From positions 1-64,000 of the forward strand of contig JBBDSP010000003.1 in NCBI GenBank assembly GCA_040904925.1: a stretch of 64,000 nt of DNA, written 5' to 3'. The DNA is from Gracilimonas sp040904925. GTDB lineage: Bacteria; Bacteroidota; Rhodothermia; Balneolales; Balneolaceae. Of this stretch, positions 46,511 through 55,385 are shown in pieces (positions within the stretch are counted from its first letter, which is position 1; every line of letters begins with the position of its first letter). Under the pieces are notes generated by a model. The model ran no database searches. It had not been told where the DNA came from and was given only the letters and a program-made list of their open reading frames with translations. A program made the position numbers and the translations under genes.

Positions 46511-47698
46511 ATGCTCTCCGGTAAACGCATAATTCTTGGTGTTACCGGGGGAATTGCGGCTTATAAAGCTGCTTTCTTATTGAGAGAATTTCAAAAAGCG
46601 GGAGCTGAAGTCCGCGTCACCATGACGCCCTCGGCCACCCGCTTTGTTGGTTTAGAGACCTTTGCTTCCCTTTCAGGTCACGAAGTGGCCGTTGACATCT
46701 TTCCCGATGATCCCAGTTCAGGTGACTGGACCCGCCATATAAACTGGGGCGAATGGGCTGATCTTTTTGTGATTGCACCATGCACTGCTAATACCCTCGC
46801 TAAGATCACCAATGGCATTTCTGACAACATGCTTACCAGTACGGTATTGGCAGCCCGTTGCCCGGTGCTGATCTGTCCAACTATGGATGGCGAGATGTAT
46901 GAGTCACCCGGCGTTTCTAAAAATCTGAAGCTGGTGGAAGAATTCGGATATCATATACTCGAGCCTGAATCAGGATATTTGGCAAGTGGTTTAGAAGGAA
47001 AAGGAAGACTTCCGGAGATCAAGGATATTTTAGAAAAAGCTTCTGATATCATTGGTTCCATTTCAGGTCCGCTGGAAGGAAAAAAAGTAATAGTATCAGC
47101 CGGACCAACCCGTGAGCATATTGACCCGGTTCGATTTATATCTAACCCCAGTTCCGGTAAAATGGGAGTTGCCATGGCTGAAGCTGCTCAAAACCTGGGA
47201 GCCGATGTCACTCTGATCCACGGACCTTTATCTATTTCAAAGCCTGAAGGTATTCATTCAGTAAATATCACCAGCGCGGCTGATCTTTTTGAAGCCATAC
47301 AAGAATATGCAAATGCGGATGTTATCATCATGGCTGCTGCTGTTTCTGATTTCACCCCGACTGAAGTTCACCAACACAAGGTGAAAAAGGATAACGGTGA
47401 AAACTCAATCGAGCTAAAAAAGACGCAAGATATTCTGGCCTGGCTCGGAGAACATAAGCAAGATGGACAAGTACTGATCGGCTTTGCCATGGAAACGGAG
47501 AACCTGATCGAAAATGCTACATCCAAGCTCAAAAAGAAGAACACGAATTACATCATAGCAAATTCGCTGAATGATAAAGATGCAGGGTTTGAAGCGGACA
47601 CCAATACGGTTCATCTTTTAGGAAAAAATTCTGACCAAAAATTTCAGGGAACTAAAAAAGACATCGCCATCGAGATCCTGAATACGATCTTTAGGTGA
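46511..47698 (+). CDS. coaBC: Bifunctional phosphopantothenoylcysteine decarboxylase/synthase
   Basis: The 395-residue fusion carries out two steps of coenzyme A synthesis. The N-terminal CoaC flavoprotein half has GVTGGIAAYKAAFLLREF, the catalytic His in RHINWGEWADLFVIAPCTANTL, and CPTMDGEMY with a Met-rich substrate clamp. The C-terminal CoaB half has VSAGPTREHIDPVRFISNPSSGKMG, MAAAVSDFTP and GFAMETENL. The start is 2 bp after the rpoZ stop. It ends the operon and converges on the YghO-like gene. Confidence 0.97.
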   Translation: MLSGKRIILGVTGGIAAYKAAFLLREFQKAGAEVRVTMTPSATRFVGLETFASLSGHEVAVDIFPDDPSSGDWTRHINWGEWADLFVIAPCTANTLAKITNGISDNMLTSTVLAARCPVLICPTMDGEMYESPGVSKNLKLVEEFGYHILEPESGYLASGLEGKGRLPEIKDILEKASDIIGSISGPLEGKKVIVSAGPTREHIDPVRFISNPSSGKMGVAMAEAAQNLGADVTLIHGPLSISKPEGIHSVNITSAADLFEAIQEYANADVIIMAAAVSDFTPTEVHQHKVKKDNGENSIELKKTQDILAWLGEHKQDGQVLIGFAMETENLIENATSKLKKKNTNYIIANSLNDKDAGFEADTNTVHLLGKNSDQKFQGTKKDIAIEILNTIFR

Positions 47699-47702
47699 GT
47701 TT

Positions 47703-47817
47703 TGAAAGTTGATAGGATGATCGATTCAGTTCTTGCAATACATTCTTTCCCATCAATTTAATGAAGTTCATGATGTTGAATTTTCACACCAATCACTTTA
47801 TCAACTCTCAACTTTCA
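47703..47817. repeat. Long-range inverted word repeat between convergent genes
   Basis: TGAAAGTTGA at 47703-47712 is repeated in reverse complement at 47808-47817, and the right arm continues with more TCAACT words. It covers the 116-bp gap between coaBC and the YghO-like gene and reaches into the last codon of the latter. It resembles the other word-built palindromes in this window, but its loop is much longer (about 95 bases). Confidence 0.5.
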
Positions 47818-48963
47818 GTCAACTATCCACTTATACACCCGATACGTCTTGGCAATTTTACAGCCAAGAGCCTCCAAACTTCGACGCATGATCCAGTTCT
47901 TTTCACTCACAAATCCGCCTTCCAGTACTTTTAGGTTTGGATAGTGCTTTTTTGTCCATCGAAAACCTTCAATAAAAACCAAAGCTTCCAGACCTCTTCC
48001 ACGATATTTGGGATCGGTTCCAAAGGCCAGCGGCCGGAATTTTGAAGCCCTTTTCTTGAATCCGATCAGTTTCGGGAAATGCCACCATCTCAACTTTCCG
48101 TTCGTTTGGGCTGAGATCTCATGCAGATCAGGGACGCTCACCAAAAAAGAGGCCGGTTCCCCATTCACAAAAGCGATCGGAGATGTTTCGGGCATTAGTA
48201 CAGGTTTTAGCTTTTTGATCATCTGACGGATCGTCTCCTGCGTAATTCCAATAAATTCTTCTTCCCTTTCCTTCACCACCTGATGATAGAATGCCCGGTT
48301 GTAGATCCGGCGAATTAGCTCCCCATCCCGTTCAAGGTTTTTCTTATCAATTGGACGAATCTCGATTGAATTTTTAGACTTTAGTCGCTCCGTGATCTTC
48401 ACCAATCGCTCAGGTTGAGCCTGGTTCATTTGAAGCTGGTACATATACAGATCATCAAGTTTTTCAGGACCGGTGGTTTCGATCAGTTTCTCATAATAGG
48501 CATGGTGATAGAGCATTCCATACACATTATGATCCTGAAAACCATTGGTTAGAATCCCCCAAAACGTATCGTTTTCTCCAAAATTTATGGGACCTCGAAA
48601 CCCCGCATATCCTCTTTCCTGATGCCACTGTTTGGCAAAACTTATCATCTGCTCCGTAATCCCAAGTCGGTTTTCCATTTCAATAAAACCAATTCCGCCC
48701 AGCTTCGGAACGTATCGTTCATCTTTTTCGGGATCAATAAACAAGGCAAATCGTCCGACTACATGATCTTTATACATAATCAGAAATCGCTCACATTCAC
48801 CGTCCTTTTCAAACCGTTCATTCTTTTTCCGGTCAAAAATATTCTCAACTTCAAAGCGAAAAGGTGGTCGATACCAGGGGTGATCCTGATACAGGCGTTC
48901 CGGAAGCCTGTGAAATGCCTCTACCTGTTTTTGAGTTTCAATTTTTTGGATCTTAAATGACAT
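47815..48963 (-). CDS. YghO-like protein with GNAT-type C-terminal fold
   Basis: The 382-residue protein resembles E. coli YghO and a large Bacteroidota family annotated as hypothetical or N-acetyltransferase. The N-terminal part has LPERLYQDHPWYRPPFRFEVE and GFRGPINFGENDTFWG. The C-terminal half has a GNAT-like acetyl-CoA loop (GTDPKYRGRGLEALVF) and a strongly basic middle. Function and substrate are unknown. ATG 48963 is preferred to the upstream frame to 49041, whose 26 extra residues overlap the promoter region of the next gene. Confidence 0.78.
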   Translation of the reverse strand: MSFKIQKIETQKQVEAFHRLPERLYQDHPWYRPPFRFEVENIFDRKKNERFEKDGECERFLIMYKDHVVGRFALFIDPEKDERYVPKLGGIGFIEMENRLGITEQMISFAKQWHQERGYAGFRGPINFGENDTFWGILTNGFQDHNVYGMLYHHAYYEKLIETTGPEKLDDLYMYQLQMNQAQPERLVKITERLKSKNSIEIRPIDKKNLERDGELIRRIYNRAFYHQVVKEREEEFIGITQETIRQMIKKLKPVLMPETSPIAFVNGEPASFLVSVPDLHEISAQTNGKLRWWHFPKLIGFKKRASKFRPLAFGTDPKYRGRGLEALVFIEGFRWTKKHYPNLKVLEGGFVSEKNWIMRRSLEALGCKIAKTYRVYKWIVD

Positions 48964-49046
48964 ACCTTTTTTACTGCAGAAGTTTATAGATTCAGGATGA
49001 AGGTAAATCTCTGAAATTAAGAACCCAAGCCTTGTTTTCACTGAGC

Positions 49047-49490
49047 ATGAAAAACGGAAAAATCATAATCACTTTATTGCTTCTTGTGTCGTGTGTGGTA
49101 AGTGGAGTCATACTTGCTGCTTCTCCGTCTTATAAAAATTACCGCCTCCAAAATACGCAACAGCTTGATTCCCTGCTCAGCGTTCACATGCAAAACTCAT
49201 TGATACCTTCTACTCAGATCAGGACATCTTCCATAAATATTGATACTGTATTTACCAGAAAGGAATATCGCATCCGGGTTCCATCCTACTTTTCGAAGAC
49301 CCTGTTTCATATTGATCTGCACAAAGACCTGAATCGATTTGGGATAGATTCTCCAGCTAAAATCAACTTCCCATCCCGCGATATGCATATTTATGTGTAT
49401 AGTGAAGGAACCGTACTCCGAACTCTTCGTTTAACTACAGATCCGAAACTTGATACACTGAATATTGATCCTTTAATAGAATCTAACTAA
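49047..49490 (+). CDS. Exported hypothetical protein, 147 residues
   Basis: I do not recognise this protein. It has one N-terminal hydrophobic helix (KIIITLLLLVSCVVSGVILAA, residues 4-24), acting as signal peptide or anchor; its Cys sits mid-helix, not at a typical lipobox. The remainder is a small strand-rich domain with EYRIRVPSYFSKTLFHIDLHKDL. It starts at ATG 49047, and the lipase gene begins 2 bp after it stops, so both are made from one message. It could be a membrane-side helper of the lipase, by place only. Confidence 0.6.
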   Translation: MKNGKIIITLLLLVSCVVSGVILAASPSYKNYRLQNTQQLDSLLSVHMQNSLIPSTQIRTSSINIDTVFTRKEYRIRVPSYFSKTLFHIDLHKDLNRFGIDSPAKINFPSRDMHIYVYSEGTVLRTLRLTTDPKLDTLNIDPLIESN

Positions 49491-49492
49491 TT

Positions 49493-50344
49493 ATGCCCGA
49501 CCGGTCGACCATATTAAAGCGCTTTGAGCTGCGAGAATATCCACAGCCTGAATTGCTCAAACTTAAGTATCCTATTTTTTTATGCCATGGTTATGGAGCT
49601 ATTGGTTCGGTCATTAAATCAGGCCCGCTGCACGACCCATGCATGGAAATTCGCGGACACGGTGTGGCTGCTATTGCACCAAATATTGTTCCCTATGCCC
49701 GCATTGAAACTCGTGCTGAAAATTGGGTTCGGTTGATCGAACAGTTTTGTAAAGATCATGGATACGAAAAAGTAAATGTGGTGACGCACAGTATGGGAGG
49801 CCTTGATATGCGATGTGCCCTTTCTAAAATGGATATAGCTGATAAAATTAAAAGCCTTACTACCATTGCCACTCCGCATCACGGTTCAAGTTTAGCTGAC
49901 CTGGTTTTAAAGGCTCCAGAACTGCTTACAGAAAAACTGAGTTTGGTCTTCGATTGGTTTGGAAATAATGTATACCCCAAAACAAAAAGTGATGCTCTGG
50001 GATCTCTTGAACAACTTACCTGCTCGTACGTAAAAGAGGTCTTCAATCCTGAACATCCGGATGTGGACTCCGTTTCCTATTATTCCTACAGTGCAGCTGT
50101 TGGGAAGGGAACAGAACATTCCATCAATCCCGTACTCAAATTTCAAAATAGTCAGATCTTTGATAAAGAAGGAGAAAATGATGCTTTTGTATCGACTAAA
50201 AGTGCAAAGTGGGGCACACATTTAGAGACGGTTCCGTTGTCTCATTTATCACAGATGCATCTTCAGATGAATAAAGACAGCAAGAAGATCTATGAACAGT
50301 TTTGGATGAATGTGATCAAACGGCTAGCTGAAAACGAACATTAA
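49493..50344 (+). CDS. Lipase-like alpha/beta hydrolase
   Basis: The 283-residue hydrolase has the oxyanion HGYGAIGS and the nucleophile in VTHSMGGLDMR, a GxSxG motif like that of family I lipases. TIATPHHGSS follows, then an Asp in ENDAFVS and a likely His in VPLSHLSQMH. It has no signal peptide of its own, so it may act in the cytosol or leave with the upstream protein. Triacylglycerol or other esters are likely substrates. It is 2 bp after the exported protein and overlaps surE by 4 bp at the 3' ends. Confidence 0.88.
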   Translation: MPDRSTILKRFELREYPQPELLKLKYPIFLCHGYGAIGSVIKSGPLHDPCMEIRGHGVAAIAPNIVPYARIETRAENWVRLIEQFCKDHGYEKVNVVTHSMGGLDMRCALSKMDIADKIKSLTTIATPHHGSSLADLVLKAPELLTEKLSLVFDWFGNNVYPKTKSDALGSLEQLTCSYVKEVFNPEHPDVDSVSYYSYSAAVGKGTEHSINPVLKFQNSQIFDKEGENDAFVSTKSAKWGTHLETVPLSHLSQMHLQMNKDSKKIYEQFWMNVIKRLAENEH

Positions 50345-51111
50345 TCATTCAAACTCTTATCATCCACATTTTCGAGCAGATTATAGGCAGTCAGGTCATA
50401 TTGAATAGGAGTAACCGATGCTTTCCCGTCATTCAACACATGAATATCTGAATCCTTGCCTTCATCCAGTAATTCAAATTTTCCGGTTAGCCAGTAATAA
50501 GCGCGATTAAATGGATCGGTCCGGCTTTCGTATTCTTCCACGTAACGGCTATCGGCCTGTCGCGTCCATTTGATTCCCGTAAACTCTCCGGCCGGAGCAT
50601 TTACATTCAGGGTAATTCCACGGGGCAAGCCATTTTTAAGAACAAAACTGATCACGCGCCGGGCAGCTTCCTGACATCCCCTAAGATTGGCATCTTCATT
50701 GAAATCCGTACAGCTTACTGCGATAGATGGGTATCCTAAAATAGTCCCTTCCGTTGCCGCACTTACCGTTCCGGAGTACATGATGTTAATTCCCGCATTG
50801 CTGCCATGATTAATTCCGCTTATAACAAGATCGGGTTTTCGGTCCAGGAGTTGTCCATGCGCTAATTTCACGCAGTCGGCAGGCGTTCCGTTTACCGCTT
50901 CTCCCTGAAATTTATCGGCTACCGTAAATTTACTTGCACGCAACGGAACCTGAATGGTAATGGAATGCCCAACTGCACTTTGCTCTTTGTCGGGGGCTAC
51001 GATATAGACATCCCCGAATTCTGAAGCCACTTCTGCAAGTGCTTTAATACCTGGTGAAAAAATTCCATCATCGTTACTTACTAAAATAAAAGGTCGTTTT
51101 GAGTCGCTCAT
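50341..51111 (-). CDS. surE: 5'/3'-nucleotidase SurE
   Basis: The 256-residue acid phosphatase acts on nucleoside monophosphates. VSNDDGIFSPGIKALA is the metal-binding start, and AVGHSITIQVPL and GTPADCVKLA follow. DLVISGINHGSNAGINIMYSGTVSAATEG is the core signature. It ends the minus-strand run menG-fabZ-panB-surE with ATGA-type overlap with panB, so translation is coupled. Confidence 0.96.
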   Translation of the reverse strand: MSDSKRPFILVSNDDGIFSPGIKALAEVASEFGDVYIVAPDKEQSAVGHSITIQVPLRASKFTVADKFQGEAVNGTPADCVKLAHGQLLDRKPDLVISGINHGSNAGINIMYSGTVSAATEGTILGYPSIAVSCTDFNEDANLRGCQEAARRVISFVLKNGLPRGITLNVNAPAGEFTGIKWTRQADSRYVEEYESRTDPFNRAYYWLTGKFELLDEGKDSDIHVLNDGKASVTPIQYDLTAYNLLENVDDKSLND

Positions 51112-51938
51112 CCGCCGTACTGCTCATCTTTATTTGGAAAATCTTTGTTCTTAACGTCTTTGATATAATTTTGAACGGCATCCGTCATCACAGAATTCAG
51201 ATCAGCATAACGCCGTAAAAATCTTGGATTGAATTCTTTATTGAGTCCCAGCATATCATGAAGTACCAGAACCTGACCGTCACATGAAGGCCCTGCTCCA
51301 ATCCCGATAGTAGGAATTGATAATTCTGCCGTTACTTTTTCGGCAAGGTTAGCAGGAATTTTTTCGAGAACCAGGGAAAAACATCCGGCTTCTTCCAGCA
51401 ATTTAGCATCGCGAATCAATTCTTCAGCTTCCTTGTCTTCGGTTGCCCGCACTTTGTAGGTTCCGAATTTATAGATGCTTTGAGGGGTGAGTCCCAAATG
51501 GCCCATCACCGGAATTCCGGCATCCACAATGCGCTTTACCGTATCCACGATATATTTACCGCCTTCCATTTTGACCGCATGTGCACCAGCTTCCTTCATC
51601 ATTCGTCCGGAGCTGATCAATGCTTCTTTGGTCGTTACCTGATAACTCATGAATGGCAGATCAGCTATTACCAGCGCACGATCTACTCCGCGAACCACGC
51701 ATGAAGTATGATAGATCATATGTTCGAGCGTCATGGGAACCGTGGTCTCATGTCCCGCCATCACATTACTGGCCGAATCTCCTACCAGAATAATCTCTAT
51801 GCCGGCCTGATCTATAATTTGGGCCATCGTAAAATCATAAGCCGTAAGCATGGAGATCTTCTCCCCTTTCGACTTCATATCCACTACCGTTTGGGTAGTG
51901 ATCTTTGCGGGTTTACCGGATGATTTTTGGGTGCTCAT
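51108..51938 (-). CDS. panB: 3-methyl-2-oxobutanoate hydroxymethyltransferase
   Basis: PanB adds a one-carbon unit from methylene-tetrahydrofolate to 2-oxoisovalerate in pantothenate synthesis. The 276-residue protein has MLTAYDFTMAQIIDQAGIEIILVGDSASNV, with a metal-binding Asp in VGDS. VADLPFMSY-like IADLPFMSY, GAHAVKMEGG, VMGHLGLTPQS and IGIGAGPSCDGQVLVLHDMLG follow. It overlaps fabZ and surE by 4 bp each. Confidence 0.97.
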   Translation of the reverse strand: MSTQKSSGKPAKITTQTVVDMKSKGEKISMLTAYDFTMAQIIDQAGIEIILVGDSASNVMAGHETTVPMTLEHMIYHTSCVVRGVDRALVIADLPFMSYQVTTKEALISSGRMMKEAGAHAVKMEGGKYIVDTVKRIVDAGIPVMGHLGLTPQSIYKFGTYKVRATEDKEAEELIRDAKLLEEAGCFSLVLEKIPANLAEKVTAELSIPTIGIGAGPSCDGQVLVLHDMLGLNKEFNPRFLRRYADLNSVMTDAVQNYIKDVKNKDFPNKDEQYGG

Positions 51939-52372
51939 ACTTTCTCCCGTGGTACCAATGCCGCAGATGCTTCCAGTTCACAGGCAACTTTTCCATCTAC
52001 CGTTGCTTTTCCGGTCATGGTAACGAAGTTTCTTTTTTTACTGCCCAATTCTACTTCCAGCATCAGTTGGTCTCCGGGAACAACTTGTTTTCTGAATTTA
52101 CACTTGTTGATACCGGTAAATACCATCAGCGTTTCCTGTGGATCATCGGCTTGCTGGGTCATCAGCATGATAGCACCGGCCTGTGCAAGTGCTTCTACCT
52201 GTAACACTCCAGGCATAATGGGCTGACCTGGAAAATGTCCATTAAAAAACTCTTCGTTCGCTGATACATTTTTATACGCTTTGATACTTGTCTCTTCTAA
52301 TTCCAGCACACGATCTACCAGTAAAAATGGATACCGGTGCGGAAGTATTTTCTTAATTTCTTCTATAGTCAT
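51935..52372 (-). CDS. fabZ: 3-hydroxyacyl-[ACP] dehydratase FabZ
   Basis: The 145-residue hotdog-fold enzyme dehydrates 3-hydroxyacyl-ACP in fatty-acid synthesis. The catalytic His and Glu lie in HRYPFLLVDRV and FNGHFPGQPIMPGVLQVEALAQ. In many Bacteroidota FabZ is fused to LpxC; here it is a stand-alone protein of normal length. It overlaps panB by 4 bp and follows menG by 37 bp. Confidence 0.96.
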   Translation of the reverse strand: MTIEEIKKILPHRYPFLLVDRVLELEETSIKAYKNVSANEEFFNGHFPGQPIMPGVLQVEALAQAGAIMLMTQQADDPQETLMVFTGINKCKFRKQVVPGDQLMLEVELGSKKRNFVTMTGKATVDGKVACELEASAALVPREKV

Positions 52373-52409
52373 AAAACTGTGTTCTTTTGTTAGAGGGATG
52401 AATATACCA

Positions 52410-53099
52410 TTATTGAACCACTCCTACATAAACGTATGCGATGCCGGCCGTTAACTTTATAGCTCTTCTGCTTTCGAAAGCTCCAGATTCATCCATCAAG
52501 GCGAGGAACTTATCTCCTGCCGGAAATTCAGCACTTGTTCTTGGAAGGTAAGTATATGCTTCGCGATTACCGCTTAACCAGCCACCAATAGCCGGCATTA
52601 TATGTTGACTGTATAATTCATAGGGGAATTTCATCAATCCTTTGGGCTGACCGAATTCCAGTACAACCACTCTGCCGTCCGGCTTCACCACACGAGCCAT
52701 ATCCTTGAGCGCAACAACCGGATCATCCACATTCCGTATCCCAAAAGCAATACTGGCTATATCGAACTTATTATCTTCGTAAGGGAGATTCATGGCATCG
52801 GCCACTTCGAAGTCGATCTTCAGCCCTTCTTTCTCAGCTTTAGCAGGAGCCGGTTCTATCATGGGAGCGCAAAAATCAGTCCCCATCACATAGCCGGAAT
52901 CTCCCACAGCTTTTTTAAATTCTATAGCCAGGTCCCCCGTGCCGGTTGCGCAATCAAGTATATGATCGCCTTCATGGGCTCCGCTTTCCAGTACTGCTTT
53001 TTTACGCCATGCATGATGCACCCCAAAAGACAATACGCTGTTGATACGGTCATAATCATCTGCGATATCCGCAAACATGGATCTTACTTTTTCACTCAT
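52410..53099 (-). CDS. ubiE: Demethylmenaquinone/ubiquinone C-methyltransferase
   Basis: The 229-residue SAM methyltransferase methylates demethylmenaquinone. The SAM motif is LDCATGTGDLAIEF. The UbiE signatures are DDYDRINSVLSFGVHHAWR and FGIRNVDDPVVALKDMARVVKPDGRVVVLEFG. With the type B succinate dehydrogenase, menaquinone is the likely quinone. It heads the run with fabZ, panB and surE. The 134-bp gap upstream is AT-rich with no motif I can name. Confidence 0.93.
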   Translation of the reverse strand: MSEKVRSMFADIADDYDRINSVLSFGVHHAWRKKAVLESGAHEGDHILDCATGTGDLAIEFKKAVGDSGYVMGTDFCAPMIEPAPAKAEKEGLKIDFEVADAMNLPYEDNKFDIASIAFGIRNVDDPVVALKDMARVVKPDGRVVVLEFGQPKGLMKFPYELYSQHIMPAIGGWLSGNREAYTYLPRTSAEFPAGDKFLALMDESGAFESRRAIKLTAGIAYVYVGVVQ

Positions 53100-53233
53100 T
53101 GATCTTGGTTGTTTTTACTTTTGGTCACAAAACCCAAAGCAGGCTAAAATGGTTCTTTAATTAAGAGTAGAAAGATAAGGAATTATGGGATATGGATAAT
53201 ACCGATTCTAAAGATCTAAGCTCTTCCATAATA

Positions 53234-53851
53234 TCAAACCAGCTCAACTAAATGATCTGTTTTATTGAGTTCTACTGCTTCAAATTTCCCATCTTTCCAG
53301 CTAAGGTGATTGATGGCTCCATTCTGATGTTCGATCTTGTGCATGTTCTTAAGACCATACCCTAACCACTCAGATAATAAAATGCGGGTCAGCCGTCCGT
53401 GGACCATAAATACAATATTTTCTTCTGTTGATATATCCAACACTTCCCGAACCTTGGTATCTGCCCTAATGAAAGTTTGTTGGGGTGACTCTCCATTTTC
53501 AGGAGCGTAATCAATATTCCCCTTGCTCCACTGTTCATGAACTTCCAATACCTGATCTTTTATTTCTGTGAAGACCTTTCCCTCTAAGATCCCAAAATCA
53601 ATTTCATCAAGTTCGGAATATTTCTCGATCTCAAGTTTCCTCTGATCTGCTAAAGGCTGAACCGTTTCATGAGTTCGGCGCAATCTGCTAGCTACAATTT
53701 TCTGTATGTTGAAAGGCTCCAACGCATCACAAATGGCCTGTGCCTGCAATATTCCCAACTCGTTGATAGAGGCATCCAAACTTCTGCCCTGAATGATACC
53801 TGCTTTGTTGTTGTCCGTCTCTCCGTGACGAATAAAGAATAGTTGTTTCAT
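53234..53851 (-). CDS. Histidine phosphatase family protein
   Basis: The 205-residue protein has the RHG motif FIRHGETDNN, the phospho-His site, and a second Arg/His set in VASRLRRTHET and MVHGRLTRILLSEWLG. It belongs to the phosphoglycerate-mutase-like histidine phosphatases; CobC or broad sugar phosphatase activity is possible. There is no signal peptide. It is 19 bp after a membrane protein gene on the same strand. Confidence 0.9.
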   Translation of the reverse strand: MKQLFFIRHGETDNNKAGIIQGRSLDASINELGILQAQAICDALEPFNIQKIVASRLRRTHETVQPLADQRKLEIEKYSELDEIDFGILEGKVFTEIKDQVLEVHEQWSKGNIDYAPENGESPQQTFIRADTKVREVLDISTEENIVFMVHGRLTRILLSEWLGYGLKNMHKIEHQNGAINHLSWKDGKFEAVELNKTDHLVELV

Positions 53852-53870
53852 AATTGAGATTCGGATTTAC

Positions 53871-54551
53871 TCACTTCTTGTTCTTCTTTTCTTTGTGATA
53901 ATTCACGATCCGTACTAACTCTTTCTCCATATCATCAACTTTCCCTGTCAGAATTCCGTACTTCATTCCGTACCTGATCAACAGCATATTTAAGATCCGG
54001 TCTTCTTTAGATACTTTGGGTAATCCAAAAAACTTTTTTCGCAAAAATTCTATTAAAAGACGAAGTAAGCCCACTTTAAATAAAAAGAACAAACCCAGAC
54101 CGTACCAGATCACACTAAAATCTATTCCTATACCCAATCCCGCTGTAATTTCATTTATGCTGATCCCGATCAGAAATAATGCCGAAACCGCATAAACCAC
54201 CCCGTCTTTGTTTAAGATCTTAGCCAAAGGGCTAGAGGTTACATTCACAAAAACAGAAGTATTGAAGTACCAAAAAAAATAAAAAGCCAGTGAGATTGCA
54301 GTTGCCAGCCAAGGAGCCACTCCAAAAAAAGCTAAAATAAAGAATAGCATTAAGGCAAAGCCATCCGAACTTTTTACCCATGCATCTGCTTCCTGAACGA
54401 TTCGTTCCAACGGCCGATTTTTTAGTAATCCGGGTACATAATTTTCAATTCCCTCTTTTGTGATATGATACCAGTTCCCGTTTGATGTAGTAATGCCATC
54501 GGGAAGCTCCAACATCTGCCATTTAAACCGACCTCTTTCTAAATTTTTCAT
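53871..54551 (-). CDS. Hypothetical membrane protein, 226 residues
   Basis: I do not recognise this protein. A soluble N-terminal part (residues 1-60) precedes four likely membrane helices (about 65-85, 85-105, 120-140 and 145-165). A basic cytosolic tail follows, with KYGILTGKVDDMEKELVRIVNYHKEKKNKK. It lies between comF and the histidine phosphatase gene on one strand; the gaps are 30 and 19 bp, so it is probably co-transcribed. Confidence 0.65.
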   Translation of the reverse strand: MKNLERGRFKWQMLELPDGITTSNGNWYHITKEGIENYVPGLLKNRPLERIVQEADAWVKSSDGFALMLFFILAFFGVAPWLATAISLAFYFFWYFNTSVFVNVTSSPLAKILNKDGVVYAVSALFLIGISINEITAGLGIGIDFSVIWYGLGLFFLFKVGLLRLLIEFLRKKFFGLPKVSKEDRILNMLLIRYGMKYGILTGKVDDMEKELVRIVNYHKEKKNKK

Positions 54552-54581
54552 ACCTAAATATAGGCACTTAAATGCACTGAT

Positions 54582-55286
54582 TCAGGCCTGGGCTACAGTT
54601 GCTATCATTATCTCATTGCAACCGGCTTTCCTCAATTCTGAACTGAGCTCAAAGGTGGTGGCTCCGGTGGTAAATACATCATCAATGATCACACAACAAA
54701 CCCCCTTAAGTGCTTCAGGTTTATAAACCATAAATGCACCACCTATATTTTTTCTTCTTTTCTCAAGTGAGAAGCCTGTTTGTGTACCTGTGTTCTTGAT
54801 TCGCCGTACACTTTCTCTTTTCAGGATGGGCAAATTTGTTACTTCAGAAACACCTTTCGCTATATAAAACGCCTGGTTATATCCTCTCATTCTACGCTTT
54901 TTGGGATGAAGAGGAACCGGTAACAGTCTTACTTTTCTGCCTTCGATCCTATTTGTAAAATGAGCATTCCTTAACAAACTCTTTCCTAACTGACGCCCAA
55001 CGTCTTGCCCTACTCCTGTCAATCGGTGATATTTTAATTGATGCAGCAGATCCTGTAAGTGGCCTCCTTTATCAAAATTCCACAGTGCGTGCTGCAGATA
55101 GATCCCTTCGGGAAGAATGGCATCACTTGAAGAGCGTTTACCCGTTATATATGCTTCTTCAAATTTATTATTCAGGCATTGATTACAGACGAAATTTTCG
55201 TTGGTGGTCAGCTTCAGCCCGCAAACCGTGCATACTTTAGGAAATAATATCTCTAGAATTCCCGCTGTAAATCTTTTAAAAAGCAT
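54582..55286 (-). CDS. ComF family phosphoribosyltransferase-like protein
   Basis: The 234-residue protein has an N-terminal four-Cys zinc ribbon (CTVCGLK, CNQC) and a PRTase domain with the PRPP loop CCVIIDDVFTTGATTFELSSELRKAG. RRMRGYNQAFYIAKGV is the other ComF signature. ComF takes part in DNA uptake in naturally competent bacteria, but homologues are found widely. Start is ATG 55286; a TTG at 55313 adds nine hydrophobic residues and is less likely. Confidence 0.9.
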   Translation of the reverse strand: MLFKRFTAGILEILFPKVCTVCGLKLTTNENFVCNQCLNNKFEEAYITGKRSSSDAILPEGIYLQHALWNFDKGGHLQDLLHQLKYHRLTGVGQDVGRQLGKSLLRNAHFTNRIEGRKVRLLPVPLHPKKRRMRGYNQAFYIAKGVSEVTNLPILKRESVRRIKNTGTQTGFSLEKRRKNIGGAFMVYKPEALKGVCCVIIDDVFTTGATTFELSSELRKAGCNEIMIATVAQA

Positions 55287-55385
55287 TGAAAAACCCAAAA
55301 TGATTAAACCCAAAAGTTTGCTTTTCCTATCAACATTAATTACTTAGCTTCTTATAATTTTGTAAGTAGACCTAAATCAATCCCT

